Assembly (NCBI GenBank): GCA_965267405.1
Contig: OZ253954.1
Coordinates: forward strand, 2,728,001-2,792,000
Length of the DNA stretch: 64,000 nt
Direction: 5' to 3'
From: JAPPOI01 sp028818055
GTDB lineage: Bacteria; Pseudomonadota; Alphaproteobacteria; Rhodobacterales; Rhodobacteraceae
The notes beneath the pieces were generated by a model. It did no database searches. It saw nothing but the letters and a program-made list of their open reading frames with translations, and was not told where the DNA came from. Shown here piece by piece: positions 1 through 9,404 of this stretch; within the stretch, counting starts at the first letter, position 1; the number at the start of each line of letters is the position of its first letter. Both the position numbers and the translations under genes were made by a program.

Positions 1-1326
1 GAAGATAAAGGTCTTTTGGCCGAAGTGTCTGGTTTGGTCGAATGGCCGGTCGTGTTGATGGGAAGCATCGACGACGCTTTCTTGAACTTACCGCCGGAAG
101 TCCTGCAGACCTCGATGAAAGAGCATCAGAAGTTTTTCTCGGTGAAGGACAAATCGGGGCGGATCGTAAAGTTCGTGACGGTCGCCAACCGAGAAACCGC
201 CGATCATGGCGCGACCATACTGGCAGGTAATCAAAAGGTACTGTCGGCGCGATTGTCGGACGCCAAGTTCTTCTGGGAAAACGATCTGCGTGTGGCGCAA
301 ACCAACATCGAAAGTTGGACGGACGCATTGTCGAATGTGACATTCCACAACAAGCTCGGTTCACAGGCCGATCGCATTGGGCGTGTCGCGACGCTCGCTC
401 GCGAGATTGCCCCGATCGTGGGGGCGGACGTTGACGCCGCCGAGAAGGCAGCGCGGGTCGCAAAAGCCGATTTGTCATCCGAGATGGTTTACGAATTCCC
501 TGAGCTTCAGGGCGTCATGGGCGAATATTATGCCCGTGAGGCGGCATTGGGCGACGACGTCGCCGCGGTGGCGCGCGAACACTATCAGCCGTTGGGTCCT
601 TCGGATGACGTGCCGACCGCACCGCTTTCTGTTGCGGTCGCCTTGGCCGACAAGATTGATACGCTGATTGGATTTTGGGCGATCGACGAAAAGCCAACCG
701 GATCGAAAGACCCTTTCGCTCTGAGACGGGCCGCATTGGGGGTCATTCGTCTGGTTTTGGAAAGCGACCATCGCTTCGGTCTCAAGACGTTCGTTTCTGA
801 TGATGACTTGATCGGCTTTTTTCACGACCGCCTTAAAGTTTTTCTTCGTGACCGTGGTATTCGTCACGACGTGATTGATGCATCTCTTGCGATGCCGAAC
901 AGCGACGACCTGACATTGCTGGTGAAGCGTGCCGAGGCCTTGCAGTATTTCCTTTCGACGGACGATGGCGAGAACCTGACCCAGGGCTTCAAGCGCGCTT
1001 TCAATATTCTGAAGCAAGCCGAAGACAAGGATGGGGTTGAGTACAGTTTTGGTCCTGATCCGAAGTTGGCTGAGACTGACGAAGAAAAGGCGTTGTTTGC
1101 CGCGCTCGACGAAGCCGAGGCGAAAATATCGCCTGCGATGGAGGCTGAAGAATTTGCTGCGGCCATGTCGGCGATGGCGACGCTTCGGGCACCGATTGAC
1201 GCCTTTTTTGAGGCTGTTCAGGTGAACGCCGAAAGCGAGATTCTCCGGCGGAACCGGCTCAATCTTCTTCACCGGATCAGTGCAGCGTGCCAAAGCGTCG
1301 CCGATTTGACCAAGATCGAAGGTTAA
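1..1326 (+). CDS. glyS: Glycyl-tRNA synthetase beta subunit, C-terminal part (cut by window edge)
   Basis: The reading frame is open from base 1, so the 5' part lies outside the window. About 441 residues are visible, against roughly 690-750 for full GlyS. The product pairs with GlyQ in the bacterial alpha2beta2 glycyl-tRNA synthetase, which charges tRNA-Gly in the cytoplasm. Recognition rests on typical GlyS blocks: YEFPELQGVMGEYYA near visible residue 165 and DKIDTLIGFWAIDEKPTGSK followed by DPFALRRAALGVIR near 215-250, then a helical C-terminal anticodon-binding region. It ends in TAA at 1324-1326. The ppdK-like gene follows on the same strand after 158 bases, an order I recall from other Rhodobacteraceae. 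Identification is confident; only the true start is unseen. Confidence 0.95.
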   Translation, partial: EDKGLLAEVSGLVEWPVVLMGSIDDAFLNLPPEVLQTSMKEHQKFFSVKDKSGRIVKFVTVANRETADHGATILAGNQKVLSARLSDAKFFWENDLRVAQTNIESWTDALSNVTFHNKLGSQADRIGRVATLAREIAPIVGADVDAAEKAARVAKADLSSEMVYEFPELQGVMGEYYAREAALGDDVAAVAREHYQPLGPSDDVPTAPLSVAVALADKIDTLIGFWAIDEKPTGSKDPFALRRAALGVIRLVLESDHRFGLKTFVSDDDLIGFFHDRLKVFLRDRGIRHDVIDASLAMPNSDDLTLLVKRAEALQYFLSTDDGENLTQGFKRAFNILKQAEDKDGVEYSFGPDPKLAETDEEKALFAALDEAEAKISPAMEAEEFAAAMSAMATLRAPIDAFFEAVQVNAESEILRRNRLNLLHRISAACQSVADLTKIEG

Positions 1327-1484
1327 CTTTCTGATATCGCTACATTAATCGCAGATTCTTAACTCACAATCTGGGTGCAAAGCGGGCAGCGCCCCCACAT
1401 TTGACAGCCAATCTGTCAGAAAATCCGCACAATCCTTGATCGTTATTCATTCCGGCGTATGCTGCGGCCAAAGGAATCGCCGCA

Positions 1485-4031
1485 GTGCAGAAACTTGTGG
1501 AAATAGAAGGATTTTTGACGGTTGATGCGACCGCTCCCTTGGCGATCGGCACCCACGGTGGCCGCGCCAAGTGTCTGCAGCGTCTTATCCGGCTTGACCT
1601 TCCGATTCCCACGACTGTTGCATTGTCGTTCGACGCTGTTCGCAAAATCGCAGCAGGTGAAGCGGTAGATACTGACGGTATTCTTGCACCTTTCGGCGAA
1701 CGGCCATTGATGTCTGTCCGTCCTTCTTCAGAAGACCCAGACTGGGGTGGGCCGGGTGCAATTCTGAACATCGGGATGAATGACGCGCGCCATGCGGACT
1801 ATGCCAACTTGCTTGGTCACGCCGCAGCCAATCGGCTCTATGCGCGCTTCATTCAAACCTATTCGGTTCAGGTCGCCCGCCTTGATCCTGATCTTTTCGA
1901 GGTCGACGACGACACAACGACTGACGCGTTGTATCTGCTGCTTGAAGCTTACGAACGCGAAATGGATGAACCGTTCCCACAGGACCCGGGCCACCAGCTT
2001 GCCGACGTCTTGCGGTCGATGGCCCGAGCGTGGGAAGGCACCTCTGCGCGTCTTCTGCGACAAGCGCGTGGCGCACCTGCGGATGCTGGACTTGGACTTG
2101 TTGTACAAGCCATGGCTCCCGGTGTAGGCCCGAAAGAAAGCGGTTCTGGCGTCATTCAGTTCGTCTCGTCTTCGACGGGCATGCCTCAAATTACTGGACG
2201 CTACCTGAGCCAAAGTCAGGGCCGCGAGGCGTTAAGCGATCAGGGGGCGGTGTTTCTTACGCGAGATGACCGTGGTCCGTCTTTGCAAGATCTTTGTCCG
2301 GATGCATTCCAACAATTGGTTGAGTTTGGCGAACGCTGCCGTACCCGGCTTCGCGAAGAAATGCAGATCGAATTCACGATCGATGGTGGAACGCTGAGTG
2401 TTCTGGACGCCGTTCGTATTCCAAGGACAGAGCGTGCGGGTGTTCGCATCGCCGTGTCGTTGGCTGAGGATGGGATCATATCCTCGGACGAGGCCGTTCT
2501 CCGCGTTGAGCCGAAAGGATTGTCAGAGCTTCTGCACTCGCAAGTTGATGGCGATGCCAGCCGAACGGTTCTGGCACGCGGTATCGCGGCTAGTCCGGGT
2601 GCGGCTGTCGGTCGTTTGGTGTTCAGCTCTGCTGCCGCGCAAGCGAGTGCGTCGCAAGGCGAACCTTGCATTCTGGTGCGCCGGGAAACGTCTCCAGAGG
2701 ACATCCGGGGTATGCACGCGGCTAACGGCGTGCTGACAGAACGGGGCGGAATGACCAGCCATGCGGCGGTGATTGCCCGAGGCCTTGGACTGCCCGGCGT
2801 CGTCGGTGTGTCGGATATCACTTTAGACCCACGGCGAAAGACGATCACTCTTGCGGGTGGGGATGTACTGAGCGAAGGCGATTTTGTCACGCTGGATGGA
2901 TCGACAGGCGAAGTCCTGAAGGGACGGGTTGCATTGCTTGAACCGGCCTTGGATGACGCTTTTAAAACGCTCCTCAGTTGGGCTGATAACGCACGTGATA
3001 TCGGCGTAAGAGCGAATGCTGACACGCCAGCAGAAGCCCAGATGGCCAGGGCGTTCAATGCAGAAGGCATCGGGCTTTGTCGCACTGAGCATATGTTTTT
3101 CGAGCCTAACCGCCTGATCGTCATGCGAGAAATGATCTTCGCTGATACTGCGGAGGATCGTGCGGCAGCGCTTGAGCGTCTTATCCCCATGCAAGTTCAG
3201 GATTTTACCGACCTGTTCGACATCATGTCAGGTATGCCGGTTTGCATCAGGCTGTTCGATCCGCCGCTCCACGAATTTTTGCCGACGGATCGAGAGGGGC
3301 TGACCGATCTGGCCGATGCGTTGAACCTCCCGGTGTCCCGCGTAACCAGACGCGTTGAATCGTTGAGCGAATTCAATCCGATGCTCGGACTTCGCGGTGT
3401 AAGACTTGGCGTAACAATGCCGGAAATCTACGAAGCCCAGGCGCGCGCGATCTTCCTTGCCGTGATCGCAGCGGCGGAGCGTGGAGAGAAGGTAGTGCCC
3501 GAGATCATGCTGCCTCTGGTCTCCGCCAAGCGCGAAGTCGAGCTGGTTCAGCATCGGATCGAAGCTGTTGCGGCGGCAGTGAAAACGGAAACGCACGCCG
3601 ATTTCGAATATGAGCTTGGTGTCATGGTCGAAACGCCTCGTGCTGCGCTACGTGCTCATGAGATTGCGCATCATTGCTCATTTTTGAGCTTCGGCACAAA
3701 CGACCTGACACAGATGACCTACGGTCTCAGCCGGGATGATGCGGGCAGATTTATGGGCTCGTATGTTCAGAACAACGTTTTCCATGAAGACCCGTTCCAC
3801 CAGCTTGATCTCGATGGAGTAGGTGAGCTGTTGGCGATTGGTGCCGCGCGCGGTCGCGAAACGACTCCTGATCTGCGGTTGTCAATCTGCGGCGAGCACG
3901 GCGGCGATCCGGATGCCATTGCATTTTGCAGATCAGAGAAGTTTGCTTACGTAAGCTGTTCTCCGTTCCGAGTGCCGGCTGCGAGGCTGGCAGCGGCCCA
4001 TTTGACGCTCAATGATCGCAAATGTGATTAA
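1485..4031 (+). CDS. ppdK: Pyruvate phosphate dikinase-like PEP-utilising protein with degenerate ATP-grasp domain
   Basis: 848 residues from a GTG start with AAGGA about 9 bases upstream. The order is that of PPDK: N-terminal nucleotide domain, phosphohistidine domain, C-terminal PEP/pyruvate barrel. The central and C-terminal parts are well kept: phosphohistidine H426 in ERGGMTSHAAVIARGLG, PEP-site motifs LCRTEHMFFEP, RLFDPPLHEF and SFGTNDLTQM, and the acid/base cysteine C802 in ICGEHGGDP. The N-terminal third follows the PPDK layout (SVRP near 77-80, then AILNIGMND) but several ATP-site residues are replaced (see findings). PPDK interconverts ATP, phosphate and pyruvate with AMP, PPi and PEP. 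Whether this protein still does so is doubtful; it could be a PEP-binding relative. It sits 158 bases after glyS. Confidence 0.85.
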   Translation: MQKLVEIEGFLTVDATAPLAIGTHGGRAKCLQRLIRLDLPIPTTVALSFDAVRKIAAGEAVDTDGILAPFGERPLMSVRPSSEDPDWGGPGAILNIGMNDARHADYANLLGHAAANRLYARFIQTYSVQVARLDPDLFEVDDDTTTDALYLLLEAYEREMDEPFPQDPGHQLADVLRSMARAWEGTSARLLRQARGAPADAGLGLVVQAMAPGVGPKESGSGVIQFVSSSTGMPQITGRYLSQSQGREALSDQGAVFLTRDDRGPSLQDLCPDAFQQLVEFGERCRTRLREEMQIEFTIDGGTLSVLDAVRIPRTERAGVRIAVSLAEDGIISSDEAVLRVEPKGLSELLHSQVDGDASRTVLARGIAASPGAAVGRLVFSSAAAQASASQGEPCILVRRETSPEDIRGMHAANGVLTERGGMTSHAAVIARGLGLPGVVGVSDITLDPRRKTITLAGGDVLSEGDFVTLDGSTGEVLKGRVALLEPALDDAFKTLLSWADNARDIGVRANADTPAEAQMARAFNAEGIGLCRTEHMFFEPNRLIVMREMIFADTAEDRAAALERLIPMQVQDFTDLFDIMSGMPVCIRLFDPPLHEFLPTDREGLTDLADALNLPVSRVTRRVESLSEFNPMLGLRGVRLGVTMPEIYEAQARAIFLAVIAAAERGEKVVPEIMLPLVSAKREVELVQHRIEAVAAAVKTETHADFEYELGVMVETPRAALRAHEIAHHCSFLSFGTNDLTQMTYGLSRDDAGRFMGSYVQNNVFHEDPFHQLDLDGVGELLAIGAARGRETTPDLRLSICGEHGGDPDAIAFCRSEKFAYVSCSPFRVPAARLAAAHLTLNDRKCD

Positions 4032-4205
4032 TCCCCTGAATTCAGTTGGATACCGATTGCACATTTTAAGCTAGGCGAGATTCCGCCTAATTATCGCTAC
4101 CTTCGGGTCACTTTGTTTCCGGCGGCAGACTGGATCTTCTCACTTTGTTCCGATATCGGGACCTCGTTGAAAAGACTTTGCCGCTGGCAGTTTTGGAGGG
4201 GGCGG

Positions 4206-4883
4206 ATGATCTATCCCGTTTTTAGGGGATTTGTTGTTGCATGCATTTTGTTTGTTGGCCTGCCTGCTGCGGCCGAAGTGACAGTCAGCACATCAAATAA
4301 CCCAACCATCGTTTTGAATGATCGGATCGGCAAACTATTGGGCGCCGAACACGATGCATTGGCGTCGCTTGATCCACGCGATGTTACCCGAATGCTTGTC
4401 GCTCCCAAGCCGAACAAAGAAGTTGCAAGCGCATATTCGCGCTCTCGATTTGATGCACTGCCAAAAGCACGCGGTGGTCAGAATTGGTCCTGTTTGGCTG
4501 AAGCGCTTTACTTCGAAGCACGCGGTGAAAGCGTCAAAGGCATGATCGCCGTGGCCGAAGTTATTCTGAACCGGGTTGATGACCGTCGGTACCCAAGTTC
4601 GGTTTGCGGCGTCGTTAACCAAGGCACCGGCCAGAAGTTCAGGTGCCAATTCACCTATACGTGTGATGGTCGCCCCGAAACGATTACCGAGAAAAAAGCT
4701 TACGAGCTTGTCGGTAAAGTCGCGCGCGTGATGATGGATGGTGAGCCCAGATCGCTGACAAAGGGTGCCACGCACTATCACACGAAAGCCGTACGTCCGC
4801 GTTGGTCTCGTGTATTCCCGCGGACAGCGACCATCGGATTCCATCACTTTTACCGGCAATCGGATCGGCTCGCGCAGCGCTGA
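4206..4883 (+). CDS. Secreted cell wall hydrolase, SleB family
   Basis: 225 residues from the ATG at 4206, which has GGAGGG 5 bases upstream. An upstream in-frame start at 4113 would place the hydrophobic signal mid-protein, so I reject it. Residues 1-26 form a signal peptide ending in AAA. The C-terminal half is a hydrolase_2/SleB domain: CLAEALYFEARGES holds the catalytic glutamate, followed by GMIAVAEVILNRV, the YPSSVCGVV block, and a GATHYHT motif near the end. The family cleaves peptidoglycan as a lytic transglycosylase or amidase in spore-formers; in alphaproteobacteria it is taken to remodel the periplasmic wall. The next gene, glmM, makes a wall precursor, so the pairing is sensible, though shared transcription is not shown. 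Confidence 0.88.
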   Translation: MIYPVFRGFVVACILFVGLPAAAEVTVSTSNNPTIVLNDRIGKLLGAEHDALASLDPRDVTRMLVAPKPNKEVASAYSRSRFDALPKARGGQNWSCLAEALYFEARGESVKGMIAVAEVILNRVDDRRYPSSVCGVVNQGTGQKFRCQFTYTCDGRPETITEKKAYELVGKVARVMMDGEPRSLTKGATHYHTKAVRPRWSRVFPRTATIGFHHFYRQSDRLAQR

Positions 4884-5007
4884 CGGACTATTTCCAAGTG
4901 TTGCAATTTATGCCGGTTGTCGCCGGTTCATTCGTCGTGGACGTTTGAGCTTTTAGAACGTCTTGTGGTATCGTTGCCGCGAGCAGAAAATCCGCAGGGC
5001 ACAAATA

Positions 5008-6348
5008 ATGACACGAAAGCTCTTTGGCACGGACGGAATCCGTGGCCGCGCAAATCAGTTTCCGATGACTGCCGACCTGGTTTTACAGCTTGGCGCCGCG
5101 GCAGGGCGTCATTTCCGTCGCGATGGATCTGCGGCACACCGTGTGGTCATTGGAAAAGACACTCGACTATCCGGCTACATGTTCGAAAACGCGTTGACCG
5201 CTGGACTGACCTCCACGGGTATGAATGTTCTGCTTCTCGGTCCAGTTCCGACACCCGCAGTAGGCATGATGGTTCGGTCTATGAGAGCGGACGCTGGCGT
5301 GATGATATCCGCCAGCCACAACCAACACAGTGACAATGGCATCAAGTTTTTTGGACCAGATGGATTCAAACTGAGTGATGAAGACGAAGTCACCATCGAA
5401 ACCAGCCTTGAAGAAGAAATCCGTCCAGCCGATGCCGAAAATATCGGCCGGGCCAAGCGAATTGACGATGGCTTGTATCGCTATGTTGAGCGGGTGAAGT
5501 CCACATTCCCGGGAAAATTGCGTTTGGATGGGTTAAAGGTGGTCGTCGATTGCGCAAACGGTGCTGCATACAAGGCCGCACCAGCCGTTTTGTGGGAGCT
5601 TGGCGCCGAGGTAATTCCGATTGGTGTGGAGCCAAACGGAACCAACATCAACAAAGGCTGCGGTTCGACCGATACAAGCTTGGCTGCAAAAGCAGTTGTC
5701 GATCATGGTGCGGATGTTGCTGTCTGCCTGGACGGTGATGCAGACCGCGTGATGATCCTGGACGAAAACGGTCGAGTGGCCGACGGCGACCAGATCATGG
5801 CGCTGTTCGCAGCACGTTGGGCCGAAGAGGAGAGGCTTAGTGGCGGCACATTGGTCGCCACGGTCATGTCGAACCTTGGGCTAGAGCGTTATCTTGGTGC
5901 CAAGAACCTGACCCTGCATCGAACAAGTGTAGGCGACCGGTATGTTGTCGAGGCGATGCGCGCAGGTGGCTTCAATCTCGGCGGCGAGCAATCTGGCCAC
6001 ATCGTAATGACCGATTATGCCACCACTGGCGATGGGTTGCTGGCAGGCCTTCAGTTCTTGGCAGAAATGAAACGCACTGGTCAGCCCGCATCAACACTGG
6101 CGCAGCGATTTGAACCGGTGCCGCAGCTGCTTAAAAATGTGCGCTACGAACAGGGACATCAGCCCTTAGAGGCAGCGTTGGTACAGGATGCGATCCAGTC
6201 GGCAGAAGCGCTTTTGTCAGGGAAGGGACGGCTTTTGATCCGTAAATCGGGGACTGAGCCGCTTATCAGAGTCATGGCCGAGTGTGAGGACGACGGTTTG
6301 CTGAACCAAGTGGTAGACGACGTGATCAAAGCCGTCGAAGCGGCGTAG
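5008..6348 (+). CDS. glmM: Phosphoglucosamine mutase
   Basis: 446 residues, the usual GlmM length, starting MTRKLFGTDGIRGRAN at the ATG at 5008. An in-frame start 15 codons upstream is not needed. GlmM converts glucosamine-6-phosphate to glucosamine-1-phosphate on the way to UDP-GlcNAc for peptidoglycan and LPS. The phosphoserine loop ISASHN places the catalytic serine at residue 103 (E. coli Ser102). The metal loop DGDADRV (near 242-248), sugar-binding GGEQSGH and the phosphate-binding RKSGTEPLIRVM near the end are all present. The stop at 6346-6348 abuts the stop of the convergent DMT gene. High confidence. Confidence 0.97.
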   Translation: MTRKLFGTDGIRGRANQFPMTADLVLQLGAAAGRHFRRDGSAAHRVVIGKDTRLSGYMFENALTAGLTSTGMNVLLLGPVPTPAVGMMVRSMRADAGVMISASHNQHSDNGIKFFGPDGFKLSDEDEVTIETSLEEEIRPADAENIGRAKRIDDGLYRYVERVKSTFPGKLRLDGLKVVVDCANGAAYKAAPAVLWELGAEVIPIGVEPNGTNINKGCGSTDTSLAAKAVVDHGADVAVCLDGDADRVMILDENGRVADGDQIMALFAARWAEEERLSGGTLVATVMSNLGLERYLGAKNLTLHRTSVGDRYVVEAMRAGGFNLGGEQSGHIVMTDYATTGDGLLAGLQFLAEMKRTGQPASTLAQRFEPVPQLLKNVRYEQGHQPLEAALVQDAIQSAEALLSGKGRLLIRKSGTEPLIRVMAECEDDGLLNQVVDDVIKAVEAA

Positions 6349-7257
6349 CTAGCGACCGAAAAGGCGCTTCAAGGCACCCCATTGGCTTAGAAAAACTCCA
6401 ATTAATATCAGAGCCATAGCCAGGAAAAGCGAGGGCGTGACGGCTTCGCTTAGGAACACAACGCCCATCAGCACGGACCACAGGGGCACCTGATAATTCG
6501 TCAATGACATGAATACTGGGCCCGCCGTTCTGACGACCGTGATACGCAAAAAGTTTGCTGCGGCCGTTTGGAACAACCCAAGCGTCGCAACCACTGCAAT
6601 AACGGTAAGCGACGGAACAGGCGGAATACCTTCACTGATCAGTGCAACGATAATTCCGAAGCCTGCGCCAATCCAAAGCGTGACCGCTGAAAAAGCGATT
6701 GGGTCAAAAGATGGCATTCGCCGCATCACAACAGTGGAAATGGCGTAGCACGCAGCTCCTCCAACACACGCCAGTCGCCCCCAAAGCTCGCCCGATGCGC
6801 CGGTAGATCGCAAGTTCTCGGGGCCGATCAGTACGACGACGCCGACGAAACCGATAGCGAAACCAAGCACACGCCTCAGGGTCAAGCGCTCGCCAGGCAA
6901 AAAGAAATGCGCCAACGGCAACACAATCAGAGCCACTGCCGCCATCGAAATGCCGGCGAAACCTGCCGTCACGGTCTGTTGCCCCCAACTGATTAAAGCA
7001 AAAGGCAACGTTGTGCTCATGATGCTGACGGCAAATATCGACGCATTGCCTGGGCGATCGCTGGTCGGGAAAAGAGGTTTTGGAAATACCATCCAAACGG
7101 CGTGGGTCAGCGCAGCCGCAAGTGTTACCCGAAATGCTGCGATCCAAATCGGGCCAAGTTCGGCCAGTGCCACTTCATTGAAAATAAAGGATGCACCCCA
7201 GACAAACCCAAGGGTCAGGATCATGGCCCAGCTTTTTGCCGTGATGTCAGGTTGCAT
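6349..7257 (-). CDS. DMT-superfamily (EamA) membrane transporter
   Basis: 302 residues with about ten hydrophobic helices and two EamA repeats, as in drug/metabolite transporters of the RhaT/YdcZ type. The second repeat opens around GRLACVGGAACYAISTVVMRRM. The ATG at 7257 is preferred to a TTG four codons upstream. The substrate cannot be read from sequence; relatives export amino acids or metabolites. It is transcribed away from ilvC's terminator and converges on glmM with no gap between the stop codons. No transcription terminator is visible at that junction. Confidence 0.85.
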   Translation of the reverse strand: MQPDITAKSWAMILTLGFVWGASFIFNEVALAELGPIWIAAFRVTLAAALTHAVWMVFPKPLFPTSDRPGNASIFAVSIMSTTLPFALISWGQQTVTAGFAGISMAAVALIVLPLAHFFLPGERLTLRRVLGFAIGFVGVVVLIGPENLRSTGASGELWGRLACVGGAACYAISTVVMRRMPSFDPIAFSAVTLWIGAGFGIIVALISEGIPPVPSLTVIAVVATLGLFQTAAANFLRITVVRTAGPVFMSLTNYQVPLWSVLMGVVFLSEAVTPSLFLAMALILIGVFLSQWGALKRLFGR

Positions 7258-7271
7258 AATGTGGTCCAATC

Positions 7272-7306
7272 AAAAAGGGCCCCGGGGAGCTATCCACCGA
7301 GGCCCT
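7272..7306 (-). terminator. Rho-independent terminator of ilvC
   Basis: On the minus strand AGGGCCTCGG pairs with CCGGGGCCCT (one mismatch), followed directly by TTTTT. It lies 19 bases past the ilvC stop and before the DMT gene start. Confidence 0.85.
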
Positions 7307-7325
7307 AATCACAAAGATCGGTAGA

Positions 7326-8348
7326 TCAGTTCTTGGCTTGGTCCACAAGCTTGCCTGCGGAAATCCATGGCATCATGCCACGCAGCTTTTCACCAACTTC
7401 TTCAATCTGGTGTGCGTCGTTGATGCGACGCGTTGATTTGAACATCGGCTGGCCAACAGCGTTTTCTGCCATGAAATCACGGACAAAGCGGCCTGTCTGA
7501 ATGTCGCTCAGGACTTCTTTCATGCGCTTTTTGGTTTCGTCGTAAGGCAGGATACGCGGTCCCGAAACATATTCCCCGTACTCGGCTGTGTTCGAGATCG
7601 AGTAGTTCATGTTCGCAATGCCGCCTTCGTAAATCAGGTCGACGATGAGTTTCACTTCATGCAGACATTCGAAGTAGGCCATCTCTGGCGCGTAACCTGC
7701 TTCGACCAATGTCTCAAAGCCCATGCGGATCAACTCAACCAAGCCACCACAAAGGACAGCCTGTTCGCCGAACAGGTCTGTTTCGCACTCTTCCTTAAAG
7801 TTGGTTTCGATGATGCCCGAGCGACCGCCGCCGATGGCCGAGCAGTATGACAGGCCGATTTCCAGCGCTTTGCCTGATGCGTCGTTATCAACCGCAACCA
7901 GACAAGGAACACCGCCACCTTTGACGTATTCGCCGCGCACTGTGTGGCCTGGGCCCTTTGGCGCCATCATGATGACGTCAACCGTATCTTTGGCTTCGAT
8001 CAGACCAAAGTGAACGTTCAAGCCGTGGGCGAATGCAATCGCTGCACCGTCCTGCAAGTGGTCTTTGACGTACTTGTTGTAGGTTTCAGCCTGAAGTTCA
8101 TCCGGCATTGTGAACATCATCAGGTCGCACCAGGCAGCGGCTTCCGAGATGCCCATGACCTGAAGGCCTTCCCCTTCGGCTTTCTTGGCGGATGGCGAAC
8201 CTTCGCGCAGTGCTACAACAAGGTTCTTGGCGCCGCTGTCGCGCAGGTTCAGCGCATGGGCGTGTCCCTGGGAGCCATAGCCAAGGATGGCTACTTTCTT
8301 GTCTTTGATTAGATTGATGTCGCAATCGCGGTCATAATAAACGCGCAT
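7326..8348 (-). CDS. ilvC: Ketol-acid reductoisomerase (class I)
   Basis: 340 residues, the class I length. The enzyme catalyses alkyl migration and NADPH-dependent reduction of acetolactate or acetohydroxybutyrate in valine, leucine and isoleucine synthesis. The N-terminal Rossmann loop GYGSQGHAHALNLRDSG (from residue 23) binds NADP(H). The C-terminal knotted domain carries the acidic metal ligands in the ETDLFGEQAVLCGG block and the CLHEVKLIVDLIYEGG helix. It is a single gene with its own terminator. A tandem pair of Lrp-family genes is divergent across a 133-base AT-rich gap, so control by branched-chain amino acids through these regulators is plausible but not proven. Confidence 0.98.
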   Translation of the reverse strand: MRVYYDRDCDINLIKDKKVAILGYGSQGHAHALNLRDSGAKNLVVALREGSPSAKKAEGEGLQVMGISEAAAWCDLMMFTMPDELQAETYNKYVKDHLQDGAAIAFAHGLNVHFGLIEAKDTVDVIMMAPKGPGHTVRGEYVKGGGVPCLVAVDNDASGKALEIGLSYCSAIGGGRSGIIETNFKEECETDLFGEQAVLCGGLVELIRMGFETLVEAGYAPEMAYFECLHEVKLIVDLIYEGGIANMNYSISNTAEYGEYVSGPRILPYDETKKRMKEVLSDIQTGRFVRDFMAENAVGQPMFKSTRRINDAHQIEEVGEKLRGMMPWISAGKLVDQAKN

Positions 8349-8456
8349 GTCTCACGGTCCTCGTGTTGAATTCGATCCGCAGACTTTACCCTCTGCGGAG
8401 CAAAATGGCAGATTGGTACTGGCATATATCAATCCAATTTTGGTATTTTCATTCGT

Positions 8457-8470
8457 TATTTTGTAAAATA
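8457..8470. promoter_or_regulatory. AT-rich dyad in the ilvC / Lrp divergent promoter
   Basis: TATTTT-GT-AAAATA is a perfect 6-base inverted repeat 11 bases before the first Lrp start, inside the 8349-8481 divergent region. Lrp-family proteins bind AT-rich imperfect dyads, so this could be an autoregulatory site or overlap a promoter. No experimental basis. Confidence 0.35.
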
Positions 8471-8481
8471 GTGTAAGTTTC

Positions 8482-8937
8482 ATGCTTAGTGATGATGACA
8501 GGCGAATTCTGCGGCGTCTTCAGGACGACCCATATCTGTCTATGCCGGACTTGGGTGACGCCCTTGGAATGTCGGGTCAAAAAGTGACTCGTCGACTTGA
8601 TAAATTGAAAGAGCAGGGCGTCATCAAGGGTGCGCGAGCCGTGATCGATTGGGCCGCTCTTGGTTACGCGGTCAAGGTTTCGCTTCGGTTCTCTCTCGAC
8701 AAAACCCAGCGCAATGCCTTCGACGAGTTTATTGAAGCAGCCCGCGGTGTCCCTGAGGTTATCGAGATCCAGACATTTCTTGGAAAGGTGGATGTTCGAT
8801 TGAACGTAATAGCTCGCGACATGGCGCACTACCAAACGCTCTATCGCGATGCCATTCTAACGCTTCCTCATATCGCGGACATTGAGGCGCTGATGCACGT
8901 CGCGACAATCAAGTCGCAAGATCGGCTTCCGATATGA
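8482..8937 (+). CDS. Lrp/AsnC-family transcriptional regulator, first of a tandem pair
   Basis: 151 residues. An N-terminal helix-turn-helix (residues 4-50, LSMPDLGDALGMSGQKVTRR) is followed by the RAM ligand-binding/oligomerisation fold (about 65-140). The family senses amino acids and forms dimers to octamers that wrap DNA. The stop overlaps the start of the second Lrp gene (ATGA), so the two are translationally coupled. The pair is divergent from ilvC, which suggests a role in branched-chain amino acid metabolism. The ligand is unknown. Confidence 0.9.
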   Translation: MLSDDDRRILRRLQDDPYLSMPDLGDALGMSGQKVTRRLDKLKEQGVIKGARAVIDWAALGYAVKVSLRFSLDKTQRNAFDEFIEAARGVPEVIEIQTFLGKVDVRLNVIARDMAHYQTLYRDAILTLPHIADIEALMHVATIKSQDRLPI

Positions 8938-9401
8938 GCGCGTTCGACAATCTTGATCTGCAATTGGTTAAAGAGCTGGCCAAGGACTCAAGTCAGCCAA
9001 CAAGCACTCTGGGTCGCAAGCTCGGTCTAAGCCAGCCAGCAACTTGGCGTCGTGTCAAACGTCTGGAACAGTCCGGAGTGATAGCTGCACGCAAGCTTGA
9101 TCTCGACCTTCAAGCGCTTGGTTTTGGCGTTACGGTCTTTTTGGGGGTCAAGCTGGCGACGAAGGGCCGTGTTAGTCTTGAAGACTTCGAACGTGCGGTT
9201 ACAGCTGTTCCAGAAGTGCAAACAGTTGAGCATGTGCTTGGGTTGTACGACTTCCGTCTACGTGTCGTTGCACGCGACCTGGCCGACTTTGAACGCGTTC
9301 TACGTCGCCGCATTATGACATTACCTGGGGTAGGGGACGTTGAGGCAAACGTCCTTCTAAGCGAGGAACTTCGCCCCGGGCCTTTGGGCGATCAGGTTTG
9401 A
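8934..9401 (+). CDS. Lrp/AsnC-family transcriptional regulator, second of a tandem pair
   Basis: 155 residues with an N-terminal helix-turn-helix (STLGRKLGLSQPATWRRVKRL, about 24-45, quoted here without its first residue) and a C-terminal RAM domain ending in VGDVEANVLLSEEL. The ATG overlaps the stop of the first Lrp gene by four bases. The two proteins are clearly different in sequence, so they look like an old duplication or a heteromeric pair rather than a recent copy. The next gene begins 3 bases after the stop, so the unknown CxxCC protein is probably co-transcribed. Confidence 0.9.
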   Translation: MSAFDNLDLQLVKELAKDSSQPTSTLGRKLGLSQPATWRRVKRLEQSGVIAARKLDLDLQALGFGVTVFLGVKLATKGRVSLEDFERAVTAVPEVQTVEHVLGLYDFRLRVVARDLADFERVLRRRIMTLPGVGDVEANVLLSEELRPGPLGDQV

Positions 9402-9404
9402 TCC

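Noticed and set aside
475..1293. 272-codon minus-strand frame opposite glyS
   Set aside because: Antisense to conserved GlyS sequence; Arg/His-rich with no family features.
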